Numbered from the stretch's first letter, positions 43,946 through 57,000 are shown. The stretch: 64,000 nt of DNA from Podospora pseudoanserina (GCF_035222485.1 NC_085920.1:744001-808000), one strand, 5' to 3'. The notes: generated from the sequence alone by a model not told the origin. Numbers and translations: made by a program.

Positions 43946-46900
43946 GGCGGCGTTCAGGACATCCAAAGAAGCAACGCGGCCCGCGGTTCAAGATTCAGCG
44001 CTGTATAGAGAGAGAATACTTGTGGGATGGTAAATGATGAGCTCCCCAACCGAGCCGCGCGATCACTCGGCATACGAATATCAGCACAGGTCAGCAGCTT
44101 CACGACGTAACGACGGGTTCTGTGTGCGGGATCATGAAGTTGGACGCGGAGAGATGGCATAGGAGGTATGGAAGGAATGCATGGCTCACAGGAGACAGCC
44201 TGAAGTGTTGCGCGGCTAGGCGACTACAATTCAAATGTCGGCAGTTAGCCACGGCATTTGGTGTTGGAAAACATCACCAAAAAACAATCTACCCCCTTGC
44301 TGGGGTTTTGACCATCTTTCGATATCTCTCCCCTTATTCTTTTTTGTGATGGAAGCCTGAGTTGATGTCTCAAACACATTGGTGGATCCACCCGCACGGC
44401 CATGTTTGGGATTGCCCGTTAGCGGGCCGGGGCCTTGTTTCAGCACCCCTACCCAGAACCCTGACACCGCCATTCTCACCACCACCTGACGGCGGCTTCT
44501 GCTTGGGAGGCTCGGGAGGGTCTTGAGAATGGAACGTCAGAACCGGGCGTATGCTGGCTCCTCGGGCTCTTTATTTGGGGGCTTTCTCACAGTTGCACCG
44601 CGCTGGACGCCTGTAGAGTGGCTTTGCAGGTGGACCACTGGATGACATTGAGACCGAGCTAAACGCCTTGTGTCTCTTGTCGTTCGCGATTCATGCTCCG
44701 TTCGGACGCTCACGGCGCTCCCCAGCCGTAGGTATCCAACAAGATGACGGCTGGCGGCCCCTGCTTGATGTGCGCTTGGAGAGTGATGGATGCGTCAAGG
44801 CTGTGGGCCAGTAGATGCTGTCAAGACGAGCACGGCGAGCATGTCCCGCTCTTATTCGTTGTCAAAGTTTCCAAACATTCCAACAACGCAGGATTCGCAC
44901 CAGGAGATGGTGGTTTGTCATGCGGCTGCTTGGACGCTTCAGCGGACCGTTGCAGAAGGATCTCCAGCACCGATTGGGCCGAACCAGAGGTTCCCCAGGG
45001 TTACCAGTGACGGGAAGCCGTGCCGTCAGGGGTTTGTTTTGCTGCCGCACCACTACTGCGGTAACATTCCCCTGGCTTCTCGCCTCCTGAACAGCCCAGC
45101 ATCGCAGAGGCATGATGAGACTCTCACGCTGGAGACCTTCTGGCAGCTACGCTCCGTACTGCCGTGCTATCCGTCTGCGAGTCTCAAGTGGGTGCTTACG
45201 CTTACAGCGCTTCTGCGTATGTGTCAGCCTATGAGCTCTCCCTCCGTGGTTCCCATTTTGAATGTAAACATGGACCTGGCGTTGAATGAGTTTGTGGCAC
45301 CTCTTGAGTTGCACTTTTTGGCTTGACAGCGTCTCTTGAAACTGCAGAAGACAACAGCATCACAGCTACCGCCAGCAACAAACGATACGAGTGGTTGGAT
45401 TGCCCAAAACTTCTCGACCGTGCCTGTGATATGCGCCTTCTCTCGCATTATCAAAGTTCTTTTTGGTGGTGGTGGTGGTGTAAGTGGTGTAAGTGGTACG
45501 TACTTTCTCCAACTGAGGCTAACAACGACCTTAGAGTGGCAGAGGTACCTCCTGAAATGTACCAAAACCCCACCAAAACCCCTGTCATGAAGCTTCAGAA
45601 GATCTTCAGCTGCACCCCCGATTCCTCGACGAAGCTCTCGATCTTCCCCCTGCCACGCCATCCCATCTCCCATCCTGGGGCCTGTCCAAACAGTCAGGGT
45701 CATATTATAAACCATCAACGAGTTGTTTCCTCTCTCTGGTCTTCAGTCCTCATCTTGATGACCCAACCGTCCCGTCCCTCTTCGCCCCTCCTCTAGCTCC
45801 GTGAGCATCAACACTGAAGCGCTGAGCTCTGCGAGTTCTCTCCAACCGATCCCTTCCTCCTACCTCTTACCTCGGGCTTCATTCTCTTTTCTTTTTCTTT
45901 TTGTAATACACTCGATTCGTTCCCTGGTGGGCTTTATCTCTTGCATTCTATTTCACTAGACTCCAAGCCATCTGGCAACCAATTCCTCGGCCTCTCAACA
46001 GTCGTCCAATCGCTGCAAGCGTCACTCTGATATCTCGTGCATTGACTTCGAACTCGGCACACCTACCTGCCCACCTATTCCCGACTTTCACAAGTTAAAG
46101 GTAGATCAGTTCAGATCAGACCGGTGACCGTCTGTTGGACTCGATCGAAAAGAAGATATCACCCTTTTGAAGAGACCACAGTTCACGTGGACGGCGAATT
46201 TACACTTGGATCACCAGTTGGCAGGCCATATCACCACCAATCGCCTGCATTCAACGGGGACACCAACGCCACAAGCACCTTCGAAACCGCCAACCGCGGG
46301 CCTCGTCCTAGTTGACCCCGCCGCACCCGCCACCAGCCCCTCCGTTGAAAAGACTCCCCGCTCGGCACAGCGTCCCGACACCGCAACGCTTCCACGCTTC
46401 CAAGCCATTTACAGGTCAGATCCGCTGAGGAGACACGGACACTTACTGCCGAAAGTGGGGGATTTACAAGACCCTGAAGGTGAGACCCCCTCACAATCCG
46501 GTTTAGGACCCTGTTGATCCGGTGGTCAACGAAGAGAAGAAGGTGGTGTGGTCCTTGTGATGCCCCAGCACAGACAACAGTGCCGCAATGGATTCCCTGG
46601 CTGAGGCCTGTTCCAGATGGAGAGACCACCTCGACCTCGGACGAGGGTCAAAGAAAGAGAAGGGATAACAACAAATGCAACCCATCTGCCCGGACCTGCT
46701 GACACACCCTCTCTGCCTCCCACAGGTTACTCGATTGTTGTTGTGCCTTGTGCCTCTTGTCCGTCCGGCTCATTGATTTGATTGCTCGGACTGAAGCCGA
46801 ACTGGCCACGCCTGATTGTCAAGCAATTGACAACTGCCCAGACAACATCCCACTTTTGACTCCGGTCTCTTGCGTCCTGTGACGTCGAACGACAGTTCCC

Positions 46901-47221
46901 CCCAGGTTTCTCTCCTGCATAGCTGCATCAGCTGCATCGGTTGCATCCCCGCTGCAGCACGGCGTGTTACACTGGGTTTCTGTGAGATCCGGTCTTCGCG
47001 CACCGCAGGAAAAGGTTCCGTCGCCGCCAGACGAAAATCCCAAGCTGTTGATCCGCGGGGTGCCCGGCGCACATCGTCTCGATTGGTGGTACCAGCACCT
47101 GGCTAAAGTGCCCCTACTAGTGCCTACGCTCTAGCACACATCGCAAACCCAAAGTCGTTTGCAGGGACTTTGCACAACAGTGGACGGGCCGAAAATAGAC
47201 GAACCCCACCGCCCAGCGACC
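43946..47221. other. 3.3-kb stretch: promoter and long leader of the NAD kinase
   Basis: No frame in this interval carries a recognisable domain. From about 45,800 the sequence is pyrimidine-rich and looks like promoter and transcribed leader. A GTGAGA site after CCTGAAG at about 46,480 could be the donor of a leader intron, but no acceptor is assigned. Confidence 0.5.
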
Positions 47222-49159
47222 ATGTCCGGCCCAATTTCTTCGCCTACCGCGATTCACCCTGCCCTTAGTCACCCTCACCCCGCTGAGCCTTCTTTTCCTT
47301 CGCTGCAGCGGCCGTCGGATGGAGTTAATAAGGGCGAGTCCGCCATCTCCGACCGAGCGACGGGGCCCAATATTTCTTTTGGCTTGATGTCGTCCCCCCC
47401 AAGCGCCGTCCTCCCCCCGACTCAAGACTCCAACCCTCCCGTCCGACATGCTGACCTCGCGAACCCTCCCAAATCCGCTCTGCCTGCTCTAGGCTCCTCG
47501 GTGACTACCGATTCCGATCCCCTGCATGGGCAGGGAAACCGCCTCACTTCTCCCCCAGCGCCAGCTCGCGGCCACCGCAAGAACGCACTCTCGATCGAGG
47601 CTGTTCCGAGACAGACTATTATGAAAGCATTGGCCTCGGTGGCTCGACACAACAGACCTGAGCCCCTTTCACTCACCGGCATGCTTTCCGCTCACACCAT
47701 GGCCGACAACCGGCCCACTTCTTCTTCCTCCCAGCAGCTTTGCGATGCGCTCAACGGACTGGCTGCTCAGCAGAGCGCTCGCAGCACCGCCAGCCAGTAC
47801 ATGACTCCCGCAACCGCCTTCCCTTCGCTACAGTCGCCATGCTTTTACCACAACCGCTTCGACGACGCCGTCGACTTTGAGAAGGTCCTCGAGGAGATCA
47901 AGAACGACGAGTACATGTCGCATTCTCGCCTGGTGCAAACCGCCACTGGTGTCCGGGAGGTATCCAAGCAACTGCAGCGTCGGCCCATCAGGCGTGCTGT
48001 GCGAAGTGTCATGATTGTTACCAAGGCCCGCGATAACCAGCTGGTCCTCCTCACCCGCGAGCTTACCCAGTGGCTGCTTCGGACCCCCAGGTATGGTGCT
48101 GATGTGGGAGTAAATGTCTATGTGGACGCCAAACTCCGCCACGCCAAGCGTTTCGATGCGCCCTCCATTGTTGCAGAGAACGAGAAATTCAACGACATGC
48201 TCCGGTACTGGACCCCTGATCTTTGCTGGAGTCAGCCTGAGAAGTTTGATCTTGTTCTGACCCTTGGTGGTGATGGAACTGTTCTCTTCACATCATGGCT
48301 CTTCCAGCGTGTTGTGCCGCCTGTTTTGTCCTTCAGCTTGGGCAGTCTGGGTTTCTTGACGACCTTTGAATTCGAAAAGTACAAGGAGCACCTTAACCGG
48401 ATTATGGGCGAGGCTGGAATGCGCGTTAACCTACGGATGCGCTTTACCTGCACCGTGTATAGGGACAGGGACGGATCCGTTGACATGGAGGAGGGCGAGC
48501 AATTCGAAGTGCTCAATGAGCTCGTCATTGACAGAGGGCCGTCACCATATGTTTCCAACCTGGAGCTGTACGGCGACAATGAGCTTTTGACCGTGGTCCA
48601 GGCGGATGGTTGCATCTTCTCCACCCCTACTGGTGAGTCTTTTTCACTTGACAAAACTTTTTGTTCAGGTTTCTAATCTTTGACAGGATCAACCGCCTAT
48701 TCGCTCTCAGCAGGCGGCTCTCTCGTTCACCCGGATATCCCCGCCATTCTCCTGACGCCCATCTGTCCACACACCCTCTCCTTCCGCCCCATGGTTCTGT
48801 CGGACACCATGCTTTTGCGGGTTTCCGTCCCCCGTCATAGCCGCGCAACAGCCTACTGCGCCTTCGACGGCAAGGGCCGTGTGGAACTCAAGCAGGGCGA
48901 CCATGTTACGATTACGGCTTCGCAGTACCCCTTCCCCACGGTGGTTCGAACAGACACCGAGTGGTTCGACAGCGTATCACGAACCCTCAGATGGAACGTC
49001 CGCGCCGCCAGCCAGAAGGCTTTCGAGACGGGTGCAACCAAGGACGAAGAAGAAGAAGACTGCTGGGATATCGACACGGACTCTGCCTGCTACGCTAGTG
49101 AGGAGAGCAGCAGTGCGGCGAGCCCTCTAAGGAGGCAAATGAGTTTATTGGGATTGTAA
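47222..49159 (+). CDS. utr1: NAD(+) kinase (ATP-NAD kinase, UTR1 type)
   Basis: Phosphorylates NAD to NADP, the main cytosolic source of NADP(H). Two exons, 47222-48632 and 48687-49159 (54-nt intron, GTGAGT donor); 627 residues. The first ~215 residues are low-complexity Pro/Ser. The kinase domain has VMIVTKARDNQ, the catalytic and nucleotide-binding GGDGTVL (~347), the SLGSLGFLTTFEF loop, the FEVLNELVIDRGPSPYVSNL motif and the metal/NAD-binding TPTGSTAYSLSAGGSLVHP, which the intron splits inside the Gly of TPTG. The C-terminus is acidic (EEEEDCWDID) and Ser-rich, ending LRRQMSLLGL, with a possible kinase site. The ATG at 47222 is the first in frame. Confidence 0.93.
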
Positions 49160-50910
49160 TAAAAGAGCGAGCGAGAAGCGTGCGAAAGATACCACATTGT
49201 GTTTTTTTTTTGGCTATGAGAGAAAGAAAGCATGATATGACTGACTACTACAACCTACGGGGCATTTCACGGACTGGGTGGGCTTTGGATATCATCAAAC
49301 CACCAACAAATGGGGGGACGGCGTTTGAAAGGAGTAATTTTGGGAGACAAATGACATGGACTCGAAAAGAGTTGGTTTACAATATTTTTTTGTCTTTTTA
49401 TTTTTATTTTTAATGTCTTGTTCGAGATGCATCGCATCGAATGGACTTGACAGTTACATTATATATATACATATTTACAAACATTTATATTTTTATTTTT
49501 ACTATCGTCAACTATTTATCGTAAGACGGGTGAGTGACTTTTCACACACACTTCAGCCAGGGAAAAGCCTCGCTGGCACGGGCTGGCAAAAGACAGATCT
49601 TCAACAACGCCCATCTGTCCGAAAGGGCCACGTCCATTCTTCCAAGAAATAAAACCAGTCCAACCCCTCAGCTCTGAGACTTGGCTCTCAAAGGTCACAA
49701 GAGAGAAACAGTAGACAGGACCCCATCCATCCAAGCACGTACGTAACCGTTACCATTTCACCCTGATTTCTCGTTCATGCAAGTTTTTTCTTCCTAGTAA
49801 AAACCCACGTTCGGCGGTCCCCACATGCTGCAATGCAGTGTGATTGTGGGGTATGTACTTCGACAGTGTGCGTGTGTGGGGGGAGTGGACCGCTGAAGAT
49901 ATCATGCCATTTCTGGGCTTTCTGGAGTTGGTGGCTGGGCTTGGCTAAAGCCGTTTGCTACTGCCGGGGGCGATGTGTATGACTATGTGGGTACGAGATG
50001 GGAGTGGGTGGTGGTGATGATGTTGGAATACCGAAGGCGCGAGAAGACGAAACGCTTTATGCAGCCCTAACGCGTCCGTCTAGTTTGGATGAACAGCTTT
50101 CCAAAACATCAACAAAAACATCCATCCAGCTTCCATTGTTGCAGAAAATGGGGTGATAGTCTCAAAAATGATATGGTCATTCCCCCCAAATCTGATATTA
50201 ATCACAAGCCAGTCCAAGTCTCGGACATAATTTTATTCTCCGACAACAATAACCCCTCCAACACAAAAGTCAATCCCTCGACAATCTAAACAAAACCCCT
50301 TACCCAGTAGTTCGGTTTCTGATACGTCATAGTAGTCACCATCCTCTTTAAGCTTAAACAAACTTCCCCCTTTTTTCTCAGCTTCCTCTTTCTACTCGAA
50401 CCTCACACACAAAAACTCAACAACGAAACAGCCCCTCAAAAATAGAGTGCTCCCAAAAGTTCTTGTTCATTACACTGTAATTATTCCCTATCCGCCGTGC
50501 TCGCTGTCCATTTCCCCCAAAACCCGCCCACAGCCCCTCCATATTCAGCTATTTTTCAGCTGATGTAGTGTAACATGAATAAATGACAATAGCCATCCGT
50601 AGCCGCCCCAAAACAAAAAGCTTGTTGTGTACCCTCCGGACTCCGGAGAGACAAAACGATAACCCAGACGCGATTCCAATTCCCCAATGAAACACGCACG
50701 CCCTCTTTGCGGTCCAAAAAAAATCAGAAAAAGGGCAGGTATCACAAAACAAATACAACAACTCCCCAATCCATCCGCCTGTCCAGTAGCCATGCCAACC
50801 TAACGATCCGACAAGAGAGCACCAAAACCACTGGAAACCAACATAAACGCCTTGTTTTTGAAAGCCCATCCGGATCATATACAAAGTGGGAAGGTGATGG
50901 AGCAAGCCAA
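49160..50910. other. 1.75-kb intergenic region between convergent genes
   Basis: The 3' flanks of the NAD kinase (plus) and homeobox gene (minus). A strongly A/T-rich patch with TA and T/A runs covers about 49,380-49,510. No gene is supported. Confidence 0.55.
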
Positions 50911-53043
50911 TCATCTCCAGTTCCCCTGGCTCAAACTCAACAACCCAGCCACGGCATCCACATCGCTCTTTTTGCTCGGGCTCACATTGCCCCTCATGAA
51001 CCTCTCCACCTCGTCGTCCAGAGCAGCCCTCGAAGAAGCAGGGCTCCTGTTCTCAGCCTCTTCATCCTCAAATATCTCCAAAACAGAGTCCTGGGCCGCC
51101 CGCTTGTCACGTCTCTGGCCCCGGCCCTTCACCGGCGCGGTGTTAGCTCGGTCGTTCAGGGCCGTCTTGTTGTTTGCCGGAGTGCGGCGGGGATGCTTCC
51201 TGTAATCCTTCTCTGACCTTGTAGCAGAAGAGGGGAGAGGGCGGCGACCTGTGGTTGCGGATCCCATGATTGATTGGGCGTGAGAGTAATAAGGAGTACG
51301 CGGGTTGCCGTCTTCATCAGGGCTCCAGTTCTCCTTATCAGAATCGTGACCTGATGGGGAATGCCGTGCGTGAACTTTGATCTTCTCCGAAGTGCTGCTG
51401 ACGACCTGCTGGTTGTCATGGTTGGCCTTTTCGCTAAGCTCCAGAACTGACTGCATCCTCGCAACACTGCTCGACGCTCTACCGAGCTTTGCCTTCTTGG
51501 CCGCACCTGGGCGAGGAGTGGCCTTGCTGATGGTGGCGTTGCGCTTGGCACTGCTGCTTTGCTGAAGAGGGCTGCCGCCGGTTGAGCTGGTTGACCTCAG
51601 AAGGCTGATAGCTGCGATGGCGGAGCCATTACTCTCATTCTTGGCTTGTGCGGTAAGTGCATCCTCGCGGTTCTCAGCATCACAGGCAAACTCCCAGGCG
51701 TGCACATCTCTTGACCTTCCACGAGTGAGGCGAGGCGGTAGTGGGCTGTGGCTAGTGAGAGAACTGGTGAGAACTGAAATGGGTGGCAGTGTGACAATAG
51801 GAGAAGCACTGTGGCTTCGCTGCAGGTTCGGCCGCCGAATAGAGCGAAGTGACTGCAGCATGTCAGGGGTTGGTGGAGCGGCAATGGGACGCGGTGGTGA
51901 AATGGTCGAGGCTACAACTTCGGCCTTGCCTTCCAACGACATGGAGATGCGGAAACGAGAGGGTTGTGTGCTTGGTGGGGGTAGGATTGAGCCAGCAGAG
52001 AACGCTGGTGGGCATGACGACGAGAAGGATTCGAGGCTGTAGCCCGGGTTAGGAGACACGGTGATAGGCTGCATCATAGGTGTTACCCACGAGAAGGGCT
52101 CATCACGACCAGCCGTCACTGGTGCCGGTGTCGTGAATGAGTTGCCAGTATTCCACCTGTTGGAAAGATAACCAACCGACGCCGAGAAGGACTGTGACAG
52201 CGCTGAAGACTGGTCGTGAGCGGATCTTGGTTTAGGAGCAGGGGTAGCCAGCTCCTTAGCGTTGTCCCGGGGTTCCTCCCACTTGCTAGTCTCGCGGCGT
52301 ACTTCGGCCACTGGCTCGGGCTCCTCCCCAGCTTGAGATACGGGTCTATCTGGCTGGGTGGGGGACGTCGGTTCCTGCTCGGGTCGTGATAATGACTGAA
52401 GCGGGGAGGTGTTGGTGATATCGGAACTAAAAGCGGTGTTGTAAGGAGCGGGGTCAGAAGAGAGGATCTGCATGCCGCCGTATCTGAGGGCCGCAAGCTC
52501 CTGCGGCGACAAGGGTCGTGATTTTCTTCTGTCGTTTTGTCTTCTGTTTTGGAACCAAATCTAGCCGCTACATGTTAGTGCCGATTCGACAGAGACAGAG
52601 AACCGATACGCGTCCTGTTCCTCGCTGGCACTAACCTGAACCTCTTTTTCGTTAAGTGAGACGCGTTTTACAATATCGAGACGCGCTGCCTTGTCAGGCT
52701 TAGGGTTGGCATTGTAGGCCGCCTCGAGGATCGCCTTGTCTTTGGCACTGCAGAACGCGTTTTTGTCAGTAAATCGAGGACTTTACTCGGCAAATAATGC
52801 CATAGCCGGCGGTGTCACATACGCGGTGCGTTTCCTCTTGCCCTTGGGGTGTCTTTCGTTCTCCCCCACTGATCTCAAAAACTCTGGTCTGTATTCGGGT
52901 GACGACTGCTGGGGAATTGCGGGGAGGGCATTGGCGGTGGTGGGAGAGCTCGGCTGCTGTTCATCGCCCGACACAGCGGGGGATTGGGCACGAGGAGCTG
53001 GTGACGGCGAGGAGGCGCGTGGTGAAGGAGCTTGGTGATCCAT
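50911..53043 (-). CDS. yox1: YOX1-like homeodomain transcription factor
   Basis: Three exons, 52823-53043, 52636-52747 and 50911-52560, with two 75-nt introns; 660 residues. The homeodomain spans about residues 67-128, from GKRKRTAAKDKAILEAAYN through NEKEVQIWFQNRRQNDRRKS. Helix 3 has the canonical WFQNRR. Both introns interrupt the homeodomain: the first near its basic arm, the second exactly before IWFQNRR. The long C-terminal part is Ser/Pro-rich and has no other domain; it includes SPSKKSDVDAVAGLLSLSQG at the end. This architecture fits the Yox1/Yhp1-like repressors of fungi, which in yeast limit M/G1 transcription; that role is inferred for this gene. The ATG at 53043 begins MDHQAPSP. 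Confidence 0.88.
52608..52760. promoter_or_regulatory. Three ACGCGT boxes inside the homeobox region
   Basis: ACGCGT, the MCB element bound by MBF in yeasts, occurs at 52608-52613 (second intron), 52661-52666 (exon) and 52755-52760 (first intron). Three copies in 153 bases is dense for a palindromic hexamer. Function is inferred. Confidence 0.3.
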
Positions 53044-54025
53044 TGTCAATTGGTATTTGGGGGGGCGGGGAAGGGGGTATATCGTGCGAGGCGTGCCCGA
53101 GTCAGCAGGGCATGCTACAATGGGACCGTCGCAAAGCTTGAGATAGTCTCTCGTCGTCGTCGTGCTGCTGGTGCGGAAGGGTGAAGCTGTGCCGGAGAGC
53201 AACGGACGAGGCAACAGAGGAGAGAGAGAAAGCAAGAGAAAGGTCGGTGAACGTGTCGACGCGCAAGACAGGGAAATCCGTGGCAGGAAGGAAGGCCCTT
53301 TTGAAAGAGGGGGTGGATATGTTGCAGAGCGTGCCGACCGCGATCCTGGGTACCTTCTGGTGCAGAAAGCACAATCATCTAAAAAACGGACCCACGTCGT
53401 GTGCCGGGGCTCCGCCCATCTGCTCTGCCCGCGTCTAACTGCAGCCAATCACAGGCGCCGAAAACGCGATTGACGGTCCCGAATAGGAAACAAAGTCAAC
53501 AATTCCAGCGTCTCGGAAGTGCTTTCCTCGAGCAACCCAGCGCCAAGCCCATTTCAAAATTCAAGGTTTCTGCAAGTCCCGCATCCCACCACCTTCCCTG
53601 CCATTTTATTTTAATTCATTAAATCAGGAAGGGGTGAACGCGACACGCGACTTTTTGTCGATTTAAATGGCAATGGAACCTAGGTCTGTGCTCTTTCTCC
53701 CCTACTCACTGCATGCGCTCATCAATTGTCAGCTAAATTGAGCACTCCTCGTCATGAATTGCTCCCGTAATTGACTTTTCCCGGTGCTCAATTAACCTTC
53801 GCATCGGCGGCGGCAAACATCGTCACTCTGGCACGATACCAGTCCAATATGCCGCTGTTGTTTATCGAAAGAGCATGCATGTATGGGAGCAGTTTTATAT
53901 GCACCTGCAATGCACGAAATCTCCTCTTGAACACATACTGATCTTATCAGCTATGAACCTATTTAAACATATCGAAACCATTACCTTACCTTTACTGACC
54001 TCTCCAGAACAACAGCACCTCCCCT
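53044..54025. other. Intergenic, promoter of the homeobox gene
   Basis: About 980 bases between two minus-strand genes. A CCAAT box (GCCAATCAC) lies at 53445-53449, about 400 bases upstream of the homeobox ATG. The part after 53,850 is A/T-rich and is the 3' flank of the GRF gene. Confidence 0.55.
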
Positions 54026-55230
54026 TCAGACATCCTCAACGGCGCTTGCTTGGCTACTTCTTATCCGGTCTCTTTCATCCAATGTCATGATGACAGCCTC
54101 CACCACCTGCTTGATTGACGCCGGGTCCAACGAGGACTGCTGGCTGGGTGAGGTGAAGAGACGCCTATTAACCGGAGCAGCCGCCTGGCCCTCCTCGTAC
54201 ATGTCTTCATCTTCCTCCTCGATATATGGTACCCGAGGCGTATACAGCCCGTTGACTGTTTCGTTGACTGTTCGGCTGGTGGTTGGAGTAGGCGGAAGCT
54301 CATCGCTCTCTACCCTTCTTTGGCGCTTGGAGGAACTTCCCGTCCTCGATTCTCTGGTAATAAGAAGACTATTTCTGGGCGTCCTCGCTGATCCGCTTGT
54401 CGGCGTCGGCATGTTCCCAAGGCCAAGGCCGAGCTTCCTTTTGCGGCTCGGGGTAGAGCAGACACTGCTTGCAGTGTCCCGAAAAGACCGTTGAGAGGAA
54501 AGCTCAAAGCTTTCCAAGCCTTTCAGCACTGTACTTGTCCCAGAGCTGACTGACACGCCGTCATTTGGCACCGGTATCAGATACATCTGCTGGTACTTCG
54601 AGCGGGAACCACTCCATTGGTGGGGTGCTTGGAAGATAAATGCTGGCGCAGGGCTGTTCTCAAGGGCAGTGTGCATCTCGTCTTCCTCATCGTCCTCATC
54701 GTCCTCCTCCCCGTTTTCTCGGCCTTGCTGACTCCTCGATCTCAAGCCGTCGTAATTATCCCACTGTCCCTGCCGAATACCATGTAGATGGTTTGACGAG
54801 GCCTCTCCCTCCAAAGGTAGCCTTGTAGGGTCAATCCACCAGCTTGTCTCGCAAGGCTCATACTTGAACTCCCTCTCGTACGCCCTGTGCTTTGTCTCCA
54901 ACTCATCCTCAAAGGAGTAAAGGCCACAACCACCTCGCGAGATCGGATCCCAGTTTGGGCAGCCGTAGTACCATCTGCCTTGGTTATTGTTCTTATTGCC
55001 CGTGACTTGCTTCACGCTCAACTTGCTGCGGTCCTTGCAGTTGCCTGGTGCCGGTTAGATGGACTCACTTCCTTATCGCCAGGTGTGGAGGACAGCTTAC
55101 AATAAAACACGCCATCAATCATTAGCAGTCCTTCTTTTCCGAGCGCAGAAAATGGGCGCCACTCTCGATGATTGCGCCGGTGCGCACCAGGACATTCTTT
55201 CTTTGACTGGGAGGATGGCGGTGAGTACAT
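54026..55230 (-). CDS. GRF-type zinc-finger protein
   Basis: Two exons, 55101-55230 and 54026-55044, with a 56-nt intron that splits a codon inside the zinc finger (TAT T|GC); 382 residues. The N-terminal ~100 residues hold a GRF zinc finger, a single-strand nucleic-acid binding module found in TOP3A, APE2 and NEIL3: YCNC at the start, then NNQGRWYYGCPNW with the third Cys, and GGCGLYSFEDE with the fourth. An acidic stretch (EEDDEDDEEDE), a Ser/Thr-rich region with basic patches (SRKRKLGLG, SSKRQRRVES) that could be nuclear signals, and a C-terminal acidic segment follow. The C-terminus (LDPASIKQVVEAVIMTLDERDRI) is a predicted helix. No catalytic domain is present, so function is unknown beyond probable nucleic-acid binding. 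Confidence 0.82.
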
Positions 55231-55834
55231 CCTGACAGTTTGGGCAATCGAGGAGAGTTTGTCGGTGAGAAGTCAGGAGAAGAAACAAGTGGGAGCGAAG
55301 CTTGTCAAGATAGGACCAGATAGTTGCTCTGTTCACGGATGAAATTGAGCAACTTGGCGCTAAAAGGTGGGGTCATGATTGTAGATTCGAAGGGAGCACT
55401 GAAGAGAAAACGGCCTGGTGATGTGACAGCCCGCTTTTGTAGCCTGTCATCGGAGCTTAGCCATCTTCGTGATTGGGTCGGACAGAAAGGTGGTGCAGCT
55501 GCATCAATATTTCTTCAGCTCAGGCTTTCTCAAGGCACACTTGCATACGATCGACACAGCATTGGAAACAGTGTACAAAATCAACGTTGTAGATTGAGAG
55601 CAGATAAGCTGCTTGATCATGATATGATCTCATTCAACTTAGCTGGAGGTGTTGTCGGCTAAAATACAAACAGGCAGCGCACCAAAACTCCGGGCTTCGT
55701 GGCCTCGGTGCGTTGCATGTATGCATTCAGAGATACACTCGGATTGACCACCATGAATGCCTTGCCATAAATCCACGCACCGCTTTTACCATGCTTCCCA
55801 GCTTCACCGTCCCCATGTCACCAACAACGGGCAC
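55231..55834. other. Intergenic region between the two GRF loci
   Basis: About 600 bases between two minus-strand loci, including the promoter of the intact GRF gene. No other feature is seen. Confidence 0.5.
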
Positions 55835-57000
55835 TTACTCCTCCGGCTTCTTAACGACAGCACCCTCCCCCTTCAACTGTCTGATCAGATCTTCCCTTAC
55901 CTCCACCTTCTCCTTTAGAATGGTAGTCTCTCTGTTCTTGAGCTCAAAACCTCCTTTTCACCTTCCAGGTCTTCGGCAAGGGCCTTGTTCTCCAACTTCA
56001 GAACCTCGTTTTTTTTTCTTCAGAGCCTTTACCTCCATCTGAAGAGCTCTGAGCCTCCTGTGGTCAGATTGCTCATCTTCTTGATCACTGGTAGTCAAGT
56101 CGATGAAATGGTGAGCTTTTACTGTCGATTTCTTCCCCGAGGTCGGAGTCCATGGATAGTCGAAAGTATGCTCAACCCATCATCATCGTCGTCGTCCTCG
56201 GCTCTTCCACCCTGTGTTTGACTGATTACCTCCTCCCCCTCGTCCTCCTCTCCATCCCCCTCCACCTGCTGTCACCACGTGCTTCCCCAGTGCGAGTCCT
56301 AATCCCAATCAATGAAATCATCGTCGTCCTCAACCTCCTCGGCCTTCACGTCAATACTACCCAACATATCGCGCAACCCCTTCCCATTCCCCATCTGACT
56401 CCGTCTCTTTCTCCCGTTTCCAGCAACCTTCCCCAACCCACCACCCTTGAAGCACCTCCCTTCGGCTGTCTCGGCCAGTCACCGCTTTGTAACGCACGGC
56501 TCAGATCCGTTCTCTCTCTCCCACTTCCGATGAGCATTATCCATGTCTCCCTCCCAGATCCAAGGGTCGCATGCTCCGTGCTGGCCCTCGGGTTGCCACT
56601 TGGCACATCCCCAGTACGGGCTCTCGGGCCGCTTGGATGTTGGACCGGCGATGCGACGCTCAAGAGGGAGATCACAGTGGCCTGAAGGGTTGGATACATG
56701 TTAGCTTTTGGACAATCCTAAAAGATAATGATGAGGCTTCGAAGGATGTCGAGATATACTTGTGGAACACCGAAAGATGACCAACACCCCTTTTGACTCG
56801 CTTTCCAAACTTCTTAGCAATCTTTCAAGATATCTCAACCATTGCTTAATTCCTTGATATTTATCACACTCTCCAATCTTCCTGTTCACAGCAGGGAGAG
56901 GGTACTCACAGTGATGGACGCCTTTCTTCACAAACGGCGGGGCCCGAGGGACATCCTTCGTCGCGTCGCCGAATGGCTGCCAGCAGTCGATTTTTTGCAT
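55835..57000 (-). pseudogene. Decayed second GRF zinc-finger gene with coiled-coil end
   Basis: On the same strand as, and directly upstream of, the intact GRF gene. An ATG at 57000 opens MQKIDCWQPFGDATKDV; splicing a ~230-nt intron (donor GTGAGT after CATCACT, acceptor CTTCAG) creates a GRF finger: CHCDLPLERR, PYWGCAKWQPEGQ, ACDPWIWEGD. Beyond that the frame is lost near 56,510, and recognisable pieces continue in other frames: an acidic segment (AEEVEDDDDFIDWD, near 56,290), then a segment ending in a coiled coil (LRALQMEVKALKKK, LKLENKALAEDLEGE, LKEKVEVREDLIRQL) to a stop at 55835. At least two stops and three frame changes separate them, several at short A, G or T runs. Either it is a pseudogene, has unrecognised introns, or the assembly has run-length errors. 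Confidence 0.55.

Noticed and set aside
44744-45796. Several overlapping 80-180 codon frames upstream of the NAD kinase
   Set aside because: None has ATG start, splice support and domain together; they are probably part of a promoter and leader region.
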